A stretch of DNA of 64,000 bases from Corynebacterium sp. 21KM1197 (GTDB lineage Bacteria > Actinomycetota > Actinomycetes > Mycobacteriales > Mycobacteriaceae), in the NCBI RefSeq assembly GCF_033783015.1, contig NZ_CP123907.1:1-64000 (forward strand), read 5' to 3'. Numbering within the stretch: the first letter of the stretch is position 1; the number at the start of each line of letters is the position of its first letter. The notes beneath the pieces are model-generated. The model saw only the letters and a list, made by a program, of their open reading frames with translations, made no database searches and was not told where the DNA came from. A program made the position numbers and the translations under genes. Shown here piece after piece: positions 37,600 to 47,967 of this stretch.

Positions 37600-38505
37600 C
37601 TAGTTCTGCGGCCAGATAACGCGCACTTCAATATGGGAATGGCCGATGGTGATGATGTCACCGTCCGCCAGCAGCCAATTATCCACCGGGGTGTCATTGA
37701 CCGTGGTGCCATTGGTGGACTGCAAATCCACCAGCACCGCGTCCTGACCATCCCAGGTGACCTCCGCGTGCTGGCGCGATACTCCCGTGTCCGGTAGGCG
37801 GAAATCGGCATCGTGGGAGCGGCCGAGGATATTCGAGCCCTCCTGCACCAAGTACGTGCGCGAGGAACCGTCCTGGAGCAACAGGCTCACCGTGGGGCGA
37901 TCCGGCTGCGACATCTGCCGTGGAGCTTGCCCCTCCCGCTGGCGAGGAATGAACTCCGTGGCGGCGTCGCGAGCCGCTTGGCCGGGCTGGGGGTGACTCA
38001 TCTGTTCTCTTTCCTTGGCTTGGGTGGGGGCCTTGGTTGTGGTTTTGGGGGCGGTTTTGGGGGGAGGGTTGTGGGACTGGTTGTGAGAAGCGGGCGTGCC
38101 GATCCAATCGAAGCCGCTGCTCTGATCCGGGTGAGGATCGGTATAGGAGGACACCCGCAACTGCCCGGTGCGCATGCCCGACTCCTCCGCGATCCGCACC
38201 ACCACCGGGCCGGGCAGGGCCAGACCCTGATTGCGGCAATAGCGGCCCATGCGATCGGCAAAATCCTCGGGCAGGGCGGCGTTCTGGGCGAGATTGTGCA
38301 CGTCATTCTTGGACAGGCCGACCAGGAACACGTTGGGTGCCTCCGGGCGGCCATCGGTGGCCGCCACGTTGTCCTGAATCTCCTGCTTGAGGAGTTCCTC
38401 GATCTCCGCGGGTACCACGCTCCCGCCGAAAACGAGGGCAAAGCCATTGTCTAAACCGCGCTGCATGGCGCTATCGAACTTGGCAAAGCGAGCCATGATC
38501 GACAC
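37600..38505 (-). CDS. fhaA: FHA-domain protein FhaA (DUF3662)
   Basis: The 301-residue protein has a DUF3662 domain (about 1-115, with GGSVVPAEIEELLKQE), a Pro/Gln-rich linker and a C-terminal FHA domain with LGRSHDADFRLPD, SRQHAEV and STNGTTVND. FhaA binds phosphorylated MviN/MurJ in mycobacteria. GTG 38505 has AGGAGG 7 nt upstream, better than ATG 38496. It is the first gene of the seven-gene kinase and cell-wall operon. Confidence 0.95.
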   Translation of the reverse strand: MSIMARFAKFDSAMQRGLDNGFALVFGGSVVPAEIEELLKQEIQDNVAATDGRPEAPNVFLVGLSKNDVHNLAQNAALPEDFADRMGRYCRNQGLALPGPVVVRIAEESGMRTGQLRVSSYTDPHPDQSSGFDWIGTPASHNQSHNPPPKTAPKTTTKAPTQAKEREQMSHPQPGQAARDAATEFIPRQREGQAPRQMSQPDRPTVSLLLQDGSSRTYLVQEGSNILGRSHDADFRLPDTGVSRQHAEVTWDGQDAVLVDLQSTNGTTVNDTPVDNWLLADGDIITIGHSHIEVRVIWPQN

Positions 38506-38767
38506 AGGCTGACCTCCTCTTGCTACTCCTTAACACTTCTGCCCCAAAACCGCGCTGACGGGGGATTTCCCGTCGTGGCTGGGAGGCGGCCGACGCCATC
38601 CCGGCGGGAGCCTCGGGCACATGGAAAGCCCTATAAAGAACCCGTGCGCCTAGATGAGGCGCACACACGTATCCACCAGTATAAGGGGAAGGGGTGGGTG
38701 ATGGATAGGCGCCGGAGGTGCGCGCGGGGGTGTTGCGGGGTGGATAAATGGTACTTGAACTGCGTAT
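38506..38767. other. gap between fhaA and tRNA-Leu promoter
   Basis: No gene is seen. It should hold the fhaA operon promoter. A small hairpin GTGCGCC / GGCGCAC lies at about 38643-38663. Confidence 0.5.
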
Positions 38768-38795
38768 TTGTCTTGGAATGGGTGCTGCGTATAGA
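38768..38795 (+). promoter_or_regulatory. candidate promoter of tRNA-Leu
   Basis: TTGTCT (38768-38773), 16-bp spacer, TATAGA (38790-38795), about 33 bp before the mature tRNA 5' end. Confidence 0.55.
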
Positions 38796-38828
38796 GTCTA
38801 AGAAGTCGCAAGCGCGGCCACTTGATTT

Positions 38829-38913
38829 GGGCGAGTGGCGGAATTGGCAGACGCGCTGGCTTCAGGTGCCAGTGTCCTTTTTGGACGTGGGGGTTCAAGT
38901 CCCCCTTCGCCCA
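38829..38913 (+). tRNA. tRNA-Leu (CAG)
   Basis: 85-nt class II tRNA. The acceptor GGGCGAG pairs with TTCGCCC, the D-arm begins TGGCGGAATTGG, anticodon loop TTCAGGT gives CAG at 38863-38865, there is a long variable arm, and the T-arm is GTTCAAGTC. No full CCA is encoded. Confidence 0.96.
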
Positions 38914-38919
38914 CAGAGT

Positions 38920-38958
38920 ATCCCACCTGCTCCCGAGAAGGGAGTGGGTGGGATTTTT
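38920..38958 (+). terminator. terminator of tRNA-Leu
   Basis: ATCCCACC pairs with GGTGGGAT, with an inner CTCCC / GGGAG pairing, followed by a T-run. Confidence 0.92.
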
Positions 38959-39286
38959 CTATGTTCGGGGTGGTGGGGGTTCTGGGTGGTTTCTGTCTTG
39001 ATCCGGTGATGTTCAGGAATCGAGGGGATCGTGGCCGAGGTCGTGCCGGGAATATCGGCGCCTTTGCCCCAACTGGCGATTCACCGCAGCGGGATCGCGG
39101 GTGGCGCGACCGGCGCCACGGCGCTTGTGTGGTTTGCACAAGGCGCAGCCGCGCCAACTCCGAGAGGGGTGGTGATTGGGCATGAGGCAACCTTTCGGGG
39201 ACTCCGCCGGGTTTGTTTCTTCTGTGGCTTTGATTTTTTGGTGCCTTGACCGGCGAAGATGATGATTCTATCAGGGCCACAGCGCT
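38959..39286. other. gap after tRNA-Leu without a supported gene
   Basis: About 330 bp with no convincing reading frame. Frames that cross it run through the tRNA gene and have no recognisable protein pattern. A short hairpin around GCGCTTGTG / CACAAGGCGC is present at about 39118-39145. Confidence 0.6.
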
Positions 39287-39341
39287 AAGGGGTGCCATTG
39301 CGGGGTGGAACGGGCCTGGATGGGCGGAGGTGGCACCCCTT
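39287..39341. repeat. palindromic element 6
   Basis: Arms AAGGGGTGCCA (39287-39297) and TGGCACCCCTT (39331-39341), 33 bp between, G-rich interior. Two inward T-G pairs could extend the stem as RNA. Confidence 0.85.
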
Positions 39342-39404
39342 GGGTGGTGTGTGGTGGAGGTGGTGACGGCGAGGAAGGCCCGTGTTGTCACACTCAACAA
39401 CACT

Positions 39405-39459
39405 AAGGGGTGCCGGTGGCGTCGATAAGCGCCACGCGGGCGGCGCACTGGCACCCCTT
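39405..39459. repeat. palindromic element 7
   Basis: Arms AAGGGGTGCCG (39405-39415) and TGGCACCCCTT (39449-39459), 33 bp between. The interior itself contains GTGGCG / CGCCAC complementarity. The right arm covers the expected -35 position of the CHY zinc finger gene. Confidence 0.85.
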
Positions 39460-39483
39460 AGTGTGCGGGCTAGGCTGAAGCCC

Positions 39484-39798
39484 ATGTTTCTGGCGGAGGA
39501 AATCTGTGGCAGCGAGGTAGATGCGCAGGGGCGCTGCGCGCACTACCGGCAGTATTGGGACGTGGTGGCTAATCGGTGCGCTACCTGCGGAAAGTTGTGG
39601 GCGTGTCACCGCTGCCATGAGGAACGGGCCGATCACCCCTTTGGGCGGGCGAGCAAGCAGCGGGCCGATGCCGTGCTGTGCGGGGTGTGCGGGAAGAAGA
39701 TGGGGTACGCGGAGTATCACGGGGCGGCGGGGTGCCCGGGGTGCGGTCATGCTTTTAATCCGGGGTGCGCGGCGCACGAGGGGTTGTACTTTTTGTGA
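39484..39798 (+). CDS. CHY zinc finger protein
   Basis: A 104-residue Cys/His-rich protein with many zinc-ligand pairs: CATCGKLWACHRCH, VLCGVCGKK and GCPGCGHAFNPGCAAH, the CHY zinc finger pattern. Function of bacterial members is unclear; some have been linked to zinc or redox handling. ATG 39484 has TAGGCT 7 nt upstream and no ribosome binding site. Palindromic element 7 lies directly upstream, and the stop codon is inside the 30-bp palindrome of the next feature. Confidence 0.85.
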   Translation: MFLAEEICGSEVDAQGRCAHYRQYWDVVANRCATCGKLWACHRCHEERADHPFGRASKQRADAVLCGVCGKKMGYAEYHGAAGCPGCGHAFNPGCAAHEGLYFL

Positions 39799-39853
39799 GA
39801 TTAGGTACCCCCTTAATCTCACAAGGAATTGTCAGGCGTCGATTCCGTGTGAG
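39794..39853. repeat. 60-bp direct repeat, copy 1 (with TGTGAGATTA palindrome)
   Basis: TGTGAGATTA (39794-39803), a 10-bp spacer, and TAATCTCACA (39814-39823), followed by 12 variable bases and an 18-bp block containing GCGTCGATT. It is repeated at 41603-41662 in the same orientation. This copy covers the stop codons of both the CHY gene and the AlbA_2-type gene. Confidence 0.85.
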
Positions 39854-41581
39854 TTTTTCTCAAAGCGGCTCGACCTCCCGGCACCCCGGGCAATGAGGGC
39901 GCCGTCCTCCACCAAGGTGTCGAGGGTTCTCTTGGCGGTGCCCCGCGAAGTACCGGTGAGCAGGGAAAGATCGCCCGTGGTGATGGAGCCATGAGTGTTC
40001 AACCAGGAATAGACGGTGGTGTTTTGATCCTCGACCTCGGTGGAGAGGTAGTCCATGAGGGGATAGGTGCTGGTGGCGTCGTAGGCTTGAACCATGAGGC
40101 GGCGCGCGCTTTGCCCTAAAACCCAAGTGTGCTTGTACCGCTGAATGAGCGGTTCCGAGCGCACCGTGGATTGGCGGGCGGCCTCAAGGGCAATGAGTGC
40201 AGCCTCGCGGTCAGATTGGAGGGCCGCTGCGGTGGTTTCCACCGTGATAAACGGAGAGCGCAGCAGGAGATTTAACACGATGGCCACGCGATAATCCCGC
40301 TGCCGCTCCGCCGGAGTGATGGCCCGCACGCAATCGAGCACCGGATAGACGGGTTGCCCTCCGTGGAGAGAACATTCCACGTGCGGGCCCGCGACCTCCT
40401 TGATGGTGGGCGGGCGGTGCCCGAGCACGATCATGTCCCGGTACATGCGATCCACGCCCACCCCCTGCTTATCCACCAGGCCGAGGGCCCGGAAGAGATC
40501 AGCCAGGGCGGGATAGCGGGCCTCGCGGTTGCTCAGGACGTTGTTCTCCGTGATGGCTCCGGGAAACGCGCCGGGGCTGCGGACGATGAGGGAACTATCG
40601 AGTTCTATCCAGCGGACGTCGGTGGCCTCGCTGCGGTTCCAATCGCGGTGAATCACCCCGTTGAGGAGGGCCTCACGGATAGACTGCTCGGGTACGCGGC
40701 GCACAAGTTCGTGGTGCAGCCCGGTGGGCAGGGTGGTGAAGGTATTAACGGCCCCGAGGGTGCGTTCCACAAGATCGACCTGCTCGATCAGGGAGAACTC
40801 CGCCGGTGGTGTCACCCGGTTCAGGATGGAACCGCCGGGCACGTCAAAGACTGTGACCTCCAGGGTCACCTTATTTAAGGGGCAAAAAAGCAGGGCACCG
40901 GCCTGGGTGAGGAGGCCATCAGAGCGCAGCGCGCCGGAGCGGCGCAATAAATCGGTGGTGGTGAGGGAGCCGTCCTCGGGGGGTGAACCAGCGTCGAGCA
41001 ATATCGACGGCCCCCGGGCGCACATCGCTTATGCCCAGGCGGGAGGGCTGCGCCATGACGTCGGCCTGGGAGACGGCATCGCGGTGCTGCCACCATTCGG
41101 CGCGGTCCACGGGTTTGCAGGAATCGCCCACCCGCCAGCGGATCTGACCGCTGGTGTTCTCCACTGGCTCGCGGGCTTCGGCCACATAAACAATGAGTAG
41201 GCGCAAGCCCTCCACGTGAGTGGCCACGATGTCCGGGGCGATGGATATGGCGGAATAGACGCGCTGGCGCAGCCAATCAATATCCAATTCCGTGCCGATG
41301 ATCCGCCCGGAATGATCCTCCACGCCATAGATGAGCGCCCCGCCGCCGGGGGAGTTGGCCATGCAGGCCACCTCATCGGCTAACTTCGTGGCGGCCGTTT
41401 GATTGGTGGGCTCACCCGGTTCGATGGTGCCGCCCCGGCTGCGCCGCCCGGCCTCCTCCTTGAAGTCCACCTGCTGGGTTTCCGCCGTGTGGGTGAGTTT
41501 TCCATGAGCGGAGGTGGCGAGAACGGCGGCCACTTGCTCTTCGAGGTGGTGGCGCAGGGAGGCCGGTCGGGAGAGATGCAT
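39832..41581 (-). pseudogene. AlbA_2 / HATPase_c_4 helix-turn-helix protein, frameshifted
   Basis: From ATG 41581 the first part encodes an AlbA_2 (Schlafen-like) domain: TQQVDFKEEAG, ADEVACMANSPGGGALIYGV and a long beta region. The frame is lost at a run of six G (40978-40983, plus strand). The rest, in another frame, encodes an ATP-binding-like domain (IREALLNGVIHRDW, DKQGVGVDRMYRDM) and a C-terminal winged helix (SRGTAKRTLDTLVEDG). With five G the two parts form one protein of about 580 residues ending NSHGIDA. Members are predicted regulators. TACGCT lies 6 nt before the ATG, and the palindrome at 41603 overlaps its -35 region. Confidence 0.82.
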
Positions 41582-41602
41582 AGGTGCAGCGTAGCAGTGG
41601 AT

Positions 41603-41662
41603 TGTGAGATTAGGTACCCCCTTAATCTCACATCAAACCGTCGCGCGTCGATTTCGTGTGAG
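41603..41662. repeat. 60-bp direct repeat, copy 2 (candidate operator)
   Basis: Same 30-bp palindrome as copy 1 (41603-41632), 12 variable bases, and an 18-bp block with one mismatch (41645-41662). A third half-site TGTGAGATTA is at 41657-41666. It lies just upstream of the -10 box of the AlbA_2-type gene, where a repressor could act. Confidence 0.8.
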
Positions 41663-41671
41663 ATTAAGGAG

Positions 41672-42991
41672 CTACGCGCCGAGGAAGCGGCGCACGAGGC
41701 GTCGATAAGCGTGGACGGTGAGGCGCAGGTCCTCCAGGTGAATGTGCTCGTCGTGGGAGTGCAGTTGCTTATTGGCCTCCGCTAGGGTGCGCTCGCGGGC
41801 ATGGAGGGCAAAGCCGTAGCCCACGCCGCCGAGGCGTCGGGCAAAGCGCAGGTCAGAGCCCCCGGTGGCGAGCACCGGCACCACGGCGGCCTCGGGGAAG
41901 TCCTCGCGCACGGTATCCACCAGGGCCTCCCACAGCGGCCCCTCGGCGGGGGACTGGGTGGCGGGCTCGGTGATGAGGTGCTCGATGCGCACCTGCTCGG
42001 CGAGGTCGCCCAGGGCGGCGCGCAGCAGGGAGTCGATCTCCTCCTGCGTGGTGCCGGGGAGGGGGCGAATGTCCATGTCCAGCCAGGCGTGCGAGGGCAG
42101 GACGTTGATCGCCCCGCCCGCGCGCAGTACCGTCTGGGCCAGCGTGACGTGGGAAAATGCCTGGGCATAGGCGGCTAGATCGCCAAAAACCTCGTAATCG
42201 CCGGCACCCGCCAGCAGGGCCTGCTCGGTGGCGGGGTCGAAGCGGAACGCCCGCACGAAGCCCTGCCACAGGGCATTATCCGTGATCGGCGGCTGCGCGG
42301 CGGCGATGCGGCGCGCCACCTCCCCGATCCGCACGATCGCGGAATCCTTGCCGTGCGGAGTGGAACCGTGGCCGGCGTCGCCCGTGACGTGCAGCCGCCG
42401 CTGCGCCGCGCCCTTCTCCCCGACGTTAATCACCACGGCGTCCGAGCCGTCGCGCACCGGTAGGTGCGAGCCGCCCGTCTCCGAGAGGCAATTGCGCCAA
42501 CTAAAGGCCTCCGGCATGTGCTCCGCGATCCAGCCCGCGCCCAGGCCACCGCGCGCCTCCTCATCGGCCAGGGCCACAAAGGTGAGGGTGCCCCGTGGGC
42601 GGCCGGTGCGCGCCACCTCGCGGGTTACCGCCGCCATCGTGGCGGTGATAAACAGCATGTCCATCGCGCCGCGCCCGTATAACTTGCCGTCCCGGATCTC
42701 CGCGCCGAAGGGCTCGGCGCTCCACTGGGCCTCGTCCACCGGCACCACGTCGATGTGGCCGAGCAGGGTCAGCGGTTCCGCCTCCGGCTCGCTGCCCTCC
42801 ACGCTAAAGGCTATCGACGCCCTCCCAGGCCGAGGTTCGAAGCGCCGGGCGGTTACGCCGAAACCGGCAAAGAAGCGCTCCAGTGTTTCCACGTTGCGCA
42901 CCTCCTGGCCGGAATCCGGGGTGAGGTCATTGACGCAGGCGTTGCGGATCAACTCCTGGAGCAGGGCGAGGGTGTCATCGTAGAGGGACAT
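41672..42991 (-). CDS. M20-family metallopeptidase
   Basis: The 439-residue di-zinc peptidase (M20/ArgE/DapE group) has LLGHIDVVPVD (first His), GRGAMDM (bridging Asp), ALADEEARGG (Glu-Glu pair) and the C-terminal metal His in LHSHDEHI. It hydrolyses a peptide or N-acyl amino acid; the substrate is unknown. ATG 42991 (MSLYDD) is preferred to ATG 43000 because CATAAT lies 7 nt upstream. The gene is intact and probably monocistronic. Confidence 0.92.
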   Translation of the reverse strand: MSLYDDTLALLQELIRNACVNDLTPDSGQEVRNVETLERFFAGFGVTARRFEPRPGRASIAFSVEGSEPEAEPLTLLGHIDVVPVDEAQWSAEPFGAEIRDGKLYGRGAMDMLFITATMAAVTREVARTGRPRGTLTFVALADEEARGGLGAGWIAEHMPEAFSWRNCLSETGGSHLPVRDGSDAVVINVGEKGAAQRRLHVTGDAGHGSTPHGKDSAIVRIGEVARRIAAAQPPITDNALWQGFVRAFRFDPATEQALLAGAGDYEVFGDLAAYAQAFSHVTLAQTVLRAGGAINVLPSHAWLDMDIRPLPGTTQEEIDSLLRAALGDLAEQVRIEHLITEPATQSPAEGPLWEALVDTVREDFPEAAVVPVLATGGSDLRFARRLGGVGYGFALHARERTLAEANKQLHSHDEHIHLEDLRLTVHAYRRLVRRFLGA

Positions 42992-43031
42992 GGGCTCCAT
43001 TATGGGGGTTGCCGCCGTGCGGCGAGTGGTT

Positions 43032-43451
43032 TTATTGGGTGTATTCGCGGATCTTGTCCACGGCGTACTGCTGAGCGTCCCGTTCCAACTCCTCCTGTTC
43101 CTCCGGGCTCATGGTGGTGGTGTTGGCGTTCTTGAGGCGTTCGTGCAACTCGTATTCGTGCCGTTCCTCCGGGCTGAGCGTGGAGGGATCCCAGCCATAA
43201 CCGTTGCCGCCGTCGCCGCCATTCATGCCGTCGCCGCCGCTGCCGGGGCTCTGGCCGGGTTCGGTGGCATCGGCACCGTCCTGTCCGTTCTGATACGGCT
43301 CGGTGGCGTCGGCGCCATCGGGGGCGGGGGTTATGGCGGTGGCGGAGGCGCTTTCCGACGGCGCCGGGGCAACGGCGGGATCTGTGCCGCACCCCGTGAG
43401 GCAGATCCCCGCGACGATCGCGGTGGCGAGAGCAAAGGTACCGTTCTTCAT
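43032..43451 (-). CDS. small lipoprotein
   Basis: A 139-residue secreted lipoprotein with lipobox ICLTGC, then a low-complexity Ala/Ser/Pro/Gly region with a repeated DGADATEP unit, and a helical C-terminus (about 92-139) containing SPEERHEYELHERL. The function is not recognised. Confidence 0.8.
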   Translation of the reverse strand: MKNGTFALATAIVAGICLTGCGTDPAVAPAPSESASATAITPAPDGADATEPYQNGQDGADATEPGQSPGSGGDGMNGGDGGNGYGWDPSTLSPEERHEYELHERLKNANTTTMSPEEQEELERDAQQYAVDKIREYTQ

Positions 43452-43500
43452 TCCTCCTGTGTACCGTTTCCCGCCGGTGTGGGTGGGCGAGGAGCCAGTC

Positions 43501-44980
<1,480 letters not shown>

Positions 44981-45011
44981 GGGGATAGTGTAATGAGTAC
45001 CCTCGGGGAAC

Positions 45012-46406
45012 ATGGAAAAGATGCCTGGAGTGGGGGAGGCGATTAACCGCCTCATAGAGCTTTACGACGCCGCCACGGCCCGCGCAGCAGCGATCTTCCG
45101 GGAGGGCACGTACGGGGATTACCGGGAGGTCACCTACCCCCGCCTGGAGGTAGACGTGAAGCAGTGGCGGCCCATTGATCGAGGAGCACCCTTCGGATAC
45201 GTGGACGAGGCCGGGCGCTACGCCGCCGAACTGAGCAAACCTCGTCTGCTGCGCGATTATCTCACCGAACAACTCACCCAATTGGTGAGCAACTATCCCT
45301 GCGACATCTTCGTGGGGCCCTCCACCACGCGCATACCGCCCGAGTACATTCGCGGCCTGGAGAATGTGGACGAGGTGCGCCGGGCGGGTGACCTGGGGGA
45401 CGAGGTGCCCAGGCCGACGCTGGACGAGGTGGATGACGGGATCGTCGATGGTAATTGGGAGATTTTCCATAGCCCCGTCAAACCACTCTTTCACTTTGGG
45501 CCACAACGCTGCGATATTGCCTGCGCACGCATTGAGCATTACACGGGCATTGCGGTGGAGACGCTGCAAAAGTACATTCTTTTTACCAATTACCCCATGC
45601 ACACCAGCGAGTTCGTGGACTTCGGGCTGCGGCAACTGGGTGAGGAGGGCACCCGATACACGCACCTGGTGCTGCCCAATGGGCGGCGTATCACCGCGCG
45701 GGATCAGGAAATAGATACGGCCTCCACCCGACAAATGCCGCGCTACGATCTATGCACCGAGGCGGGCGACGGTATCAGCATGATTAACATCGGCGTGGGG
45801 CCCTCAAATGCCAAGACAATCACCGATTGCTTGGCGGTGCTGCGCCCAGAGGCATGGATCATGATTGGCCACTGCGCCGGACTAGACGGCCGCATGAGAA
45901 TGGGCGATCTTATTCTGGGCAATGCCTATCAGCGCGAGGATCACATCATGGACGGGCGTATCCTCCGCGATGTGCCCATTCCCGCCGTGCCGGAGGTGCA
46001 ACGCGCCCTGGAATCCAGCGTGGCGGATATATACGGCAGTGATAAATCCCTCATGCGCACCGGCACGGTGCTTTCCACCGATGATCGCAATTGGGAATGG
46101 CGCACCAGTCGTGAACTCTGGGAATGGCTACGTGGTTCCACCGCCGTGGCGGTGGACATGGAATCCTGCACCTTGGCGGCCAATGGATACCGTTACCGCG
46201 TGCCTTATGGCACCCTGCTCAGCGTTTCTGACCTGCCCCTACACGCCGTGCCCAAACTCCCCGCGCAGGCGCAGGCCTTTTACTCCTCCTCCAAGGAGGC
46301 ACACGTGATGTGTGCGGTGCGGGCGATGGAATACCTGGCCCAGGACCCGCAGCGACTGCGTACCCGTAAATTGCGGCGCACCATTGGGGAGGTGCCGTTT
46401 AGGTGA
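45012..46406 (+). CDS. amn: AMP nucleosidase
   Basis: Amn hydrolyses AMP to adenine and ribose 5-phosphate. The 464-residue protein has the Amn N-terminal domain and a nucleoside-phosphorylase-type catalytic domain with GVGPSNAKTITDCLAVL, MIGHCAGLDGRM and AVDMESCTLAANGY. Length is close to the E. coli enzyme. ATG 45012 has TACCCT 8 nt upstream. It is divergent from the POT gene, with about 30 bp between starts. Confidence 0.95.
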   Translation: MEKMPGVGEAINRLIELYDAATARAAAIFREGTYGDYREVTYPRLEVDVKQWRPIDRGAPFGYVDEAGRYAAELSKPRLLRDYLTEQLTQLVSNYPCDIFVGPSTTRIPPEYIRGLENVDEVRRAGDLGDEVPRPTLDEVDDGIVDGNWEIFHSPVKPLFHFGPQRCDIACARIEHYTGIAVETLQKYILFTNYPMHTSEFVDFGLRQLGEEGTRYTHLVLPNGRRITARDQEIDTASTRQMPRYDLCTEAGDGISMINIGVGPSNAKTITDCLAVLRPEAWIMIGHCAGLDGRMRMGDLILGNAYQREDHIMDGRILRDVPIPAVPEVQRALESSVADIYGSDKSLMRTGTVLSTDDRNWEWRTSRELWEWLRGSTAVAVDMESCTLAANGYRYRVPYGTLLSVSDLPLHAVPKLPAQAQAFYSSSKEAHVMCAVRAMEYLAQDPQRLRTRKLRRTIGEVPFR

Positions 46407-46410
46407 GGCT

Positions 46411-46728
46411 TTAAGCGGCGCTATCTCTGGTGAGGGAGTAGCCCGCTTGTCCCAGGGCGGTGTGCAGGGCGTGGACAAGGGCTCGTTGTTCTTTTTCCTC
46501 GGCGTCAAGATGGAGGAAAGAGAGAAGGATATGCCGGGCAAATGCCGAGGTGGGCTGCTCTCCCGCGGCGTTGGTGAGTAATTGAAACTCGTCCTCGGAT
46601 AGGCGGATTTGTAGCGTCTTGCTCCGTGATATACCGGGGCGAGAGATAGTGGTATCTGCTCGGACGGGGTTTCCTGCTTCGATCTGTTCGGTTTCGTCGA
46701 TAGCCTGTTGCAACTTTGCTGGAATCAT
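46411..46728 (-). CDS. ribbon-helix-helix antitoxin-like protein (BrnA-like)
   Basis: The 105-residue protein has a central RHH-like motif: strand KTLQIRLSEDEFQLL and helix TSAFARHILLSFL. It follows the BrnT-like gene by 10 bp, the toxin-first order of BrnTA systems. The N-terminal half is polar and may bind the toxin. The family call is by pattern and context. Confidence 0.65.
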   Translation of the reverse strand: MIPAKLQQAIDETEQIEAGNPVRADTTISRPGISRSKTLQIRLSEDEFQLLTNAAGEQPTSAFARHILLSFLHLDAEEKEQRALVHALHTALGQAGYSLTRDSAA

Positions 46729-46738
46729 GTTCGCCTCC

Positions 46739-47005
46739 TTATATCGTTCTGTAGCGTGCTTGGTCGGTGGTATTAGAACGCCAGCAATTTACTCCATAGG
46801 TCACGTTATCTTCGGTGACGGTGATAACGGTTAAAATGGCAGTTGCGCTGGGGGAGAACCCAATTGTTCGGTCGCTCACACCGCTGAGGCTCGCGGGGTC
46901 TGGGGAATAGGTCACTGCACGGGGATCGCTGAGCGCCTCGTTTGCTTGGGGGACGCTGACTCCGTGTTTAGCGATGTAGCGGGAGCGATGCGACCAATCA
47001 ACCAC
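46739..47005 (-). CDS. BrnT-like toxin
   Basis: The 88-residue protein contains [19 protein letters not shown], which matches the BrnT/RelE-type start (KHGVSxxEAxEVxxDP), then beta strands with [18 protein letters not shown]. BrnT toxins are ribosome-dependent or RNA-targeting RNases. GTG 47005 has TACAGT 6 nt upstream, so the mRNA is probably leaderless. The promoter region has overlapping ACTAC/GTAGT repeats (about 47018-47042) suited to RHH binding. Confidence 0.65.
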   Translation of the reverse strand: MVDWSHRSRYIAKHGVSVPQANEALSDPRAVTYSPDPASLSGVSDRTIGFSPSATAILTVITVTEDNVTYGVNCWRSNTTDQARYRTI

Positions 47006-47108
47006 AAGACAACTGTACTACTTGTGTACTACGAGTGTAGTGCTGTGTGTGGAGGATTCTCATCCCGCCACCCCTACCCCCGTACACTGGCCGGGGAAGG
47101 AGGAAAAT

Positions 47109-47882
47109 ATGACTCAGCACACCATCATCGAGGAAATCCACGGGCGCGTAGCGCTCATCACCCTCAACCGCCCCAAGGCCCTCAACGCCCTGAACAATGA
47201 ACTCATGGGGGAGGTGACCGAGGCGATCACTCGCCTGGATCAGAACCCGGAGATCGGGGCCATCGTGATCACCGGTTCCGCCAAGGCCTTTGCCGCCGGT
47301 GCGGATATTAAGGAAATGGCGGACAAGGGCGCCACGGAGATGTACAACGCCGATTGGTTTGGCGGTTGGGACGCCCTGACCAGGGCCCGCACCCCGATCA
47401 TCGCGGCGGTGTCCGGCTATGCGTTGGGGGGTGGCTGCGAGTTGGCCATGATGTGTGACTTCATCATCGCGGGGGAGAGCGCTCGTTTTGGCCAGCCGGA
47501 GATCAACCTGGGGATCTTGCCGGGCATGGGTGGTTCCCAGCGTCTGACCCGCGCCGTTGGAAAGGCCAAGGCGATGGAGATGTGCCTGACGGGGCGCATG
47601 ATGGACGCGCAGGAGGCGGAGCGCTCCGGCCTGGTGGCCCGCGTGGTGGCGGACGAGGATCTGCTGGAGCAGGCCCTGGAGACAGCTCACACCATTGCTG
47701 GGAAGTCCAAGGTGGCGGCCACGATGGTCAAGGAGGCCATTAACACGGCTTTTGAATCGAATCTTTCTCAGGGGCTGCTCTTTGAGCGTCGTCTGGTGCA
47801 CTCCGTGTTTGCCTCGGAGGATCAGAAGGAGGGCATGGCGGCGTTCGTCGATAAGCGAAAGCCAGAGTTCAAGGGAGCTTAA
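47109..47882 (+). CDS. enoyl-CoA hydratase
   Basis: The 257-residue crotonase-fold enzyme hydrates trans-2-enoyl-CoA in fatty-acid oxidation. The oxyanion-hole segments [11 protein letters not shown] and [15 protein letters not shown] and the catalytic region [16 protein letters not shown] are present. AGGAGG lies about 6 nt before ATG 47109. No other beta-oxidation gene is adjacent. Confidence 0.93.
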   Translation: MTQHTIIEEIHGRVALITLNRPKALNALNNELMGEVTEAITRLDQNPEIGAIVITGSAKAFAAGADIKEMADKGATEMYNADWFGGWDALTRARTPIIAAVSGYALGGGCELAMMCDFIIAGESARFGQPEINLGILPGMGGSQRLTRAVGKAKAMEMCLTGRMMDAQEAERSGLVARVVADEDLLEQALETAHTIAGKSKVAATMVKEAINTAFESNLSQGLLFERRLVHSVFASEDQKEGMAAFVDKRKPEFKGA

Positions 47883-47967
47883 GCGCGCCTTGCCGGGTCT
47901 TGCTGTGTATGGTGTACCACATCGCATGCGCGATGGTGAAGCAAACACGTAACCGGAAGGCCCCTTT

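Noticed and set aside
38835..39185. Plus-strand frame starting inside tRNA-Leu
   Set aside because: The conserved-looking start comes from the tRNA itself.
38798..39454. Long minus-strand frame across tRNA-Leu
   Set aside because: It runs through the tRNA gene and its terminator and has no domain pattern; the apparent conserved end is the tRNA read in translation.
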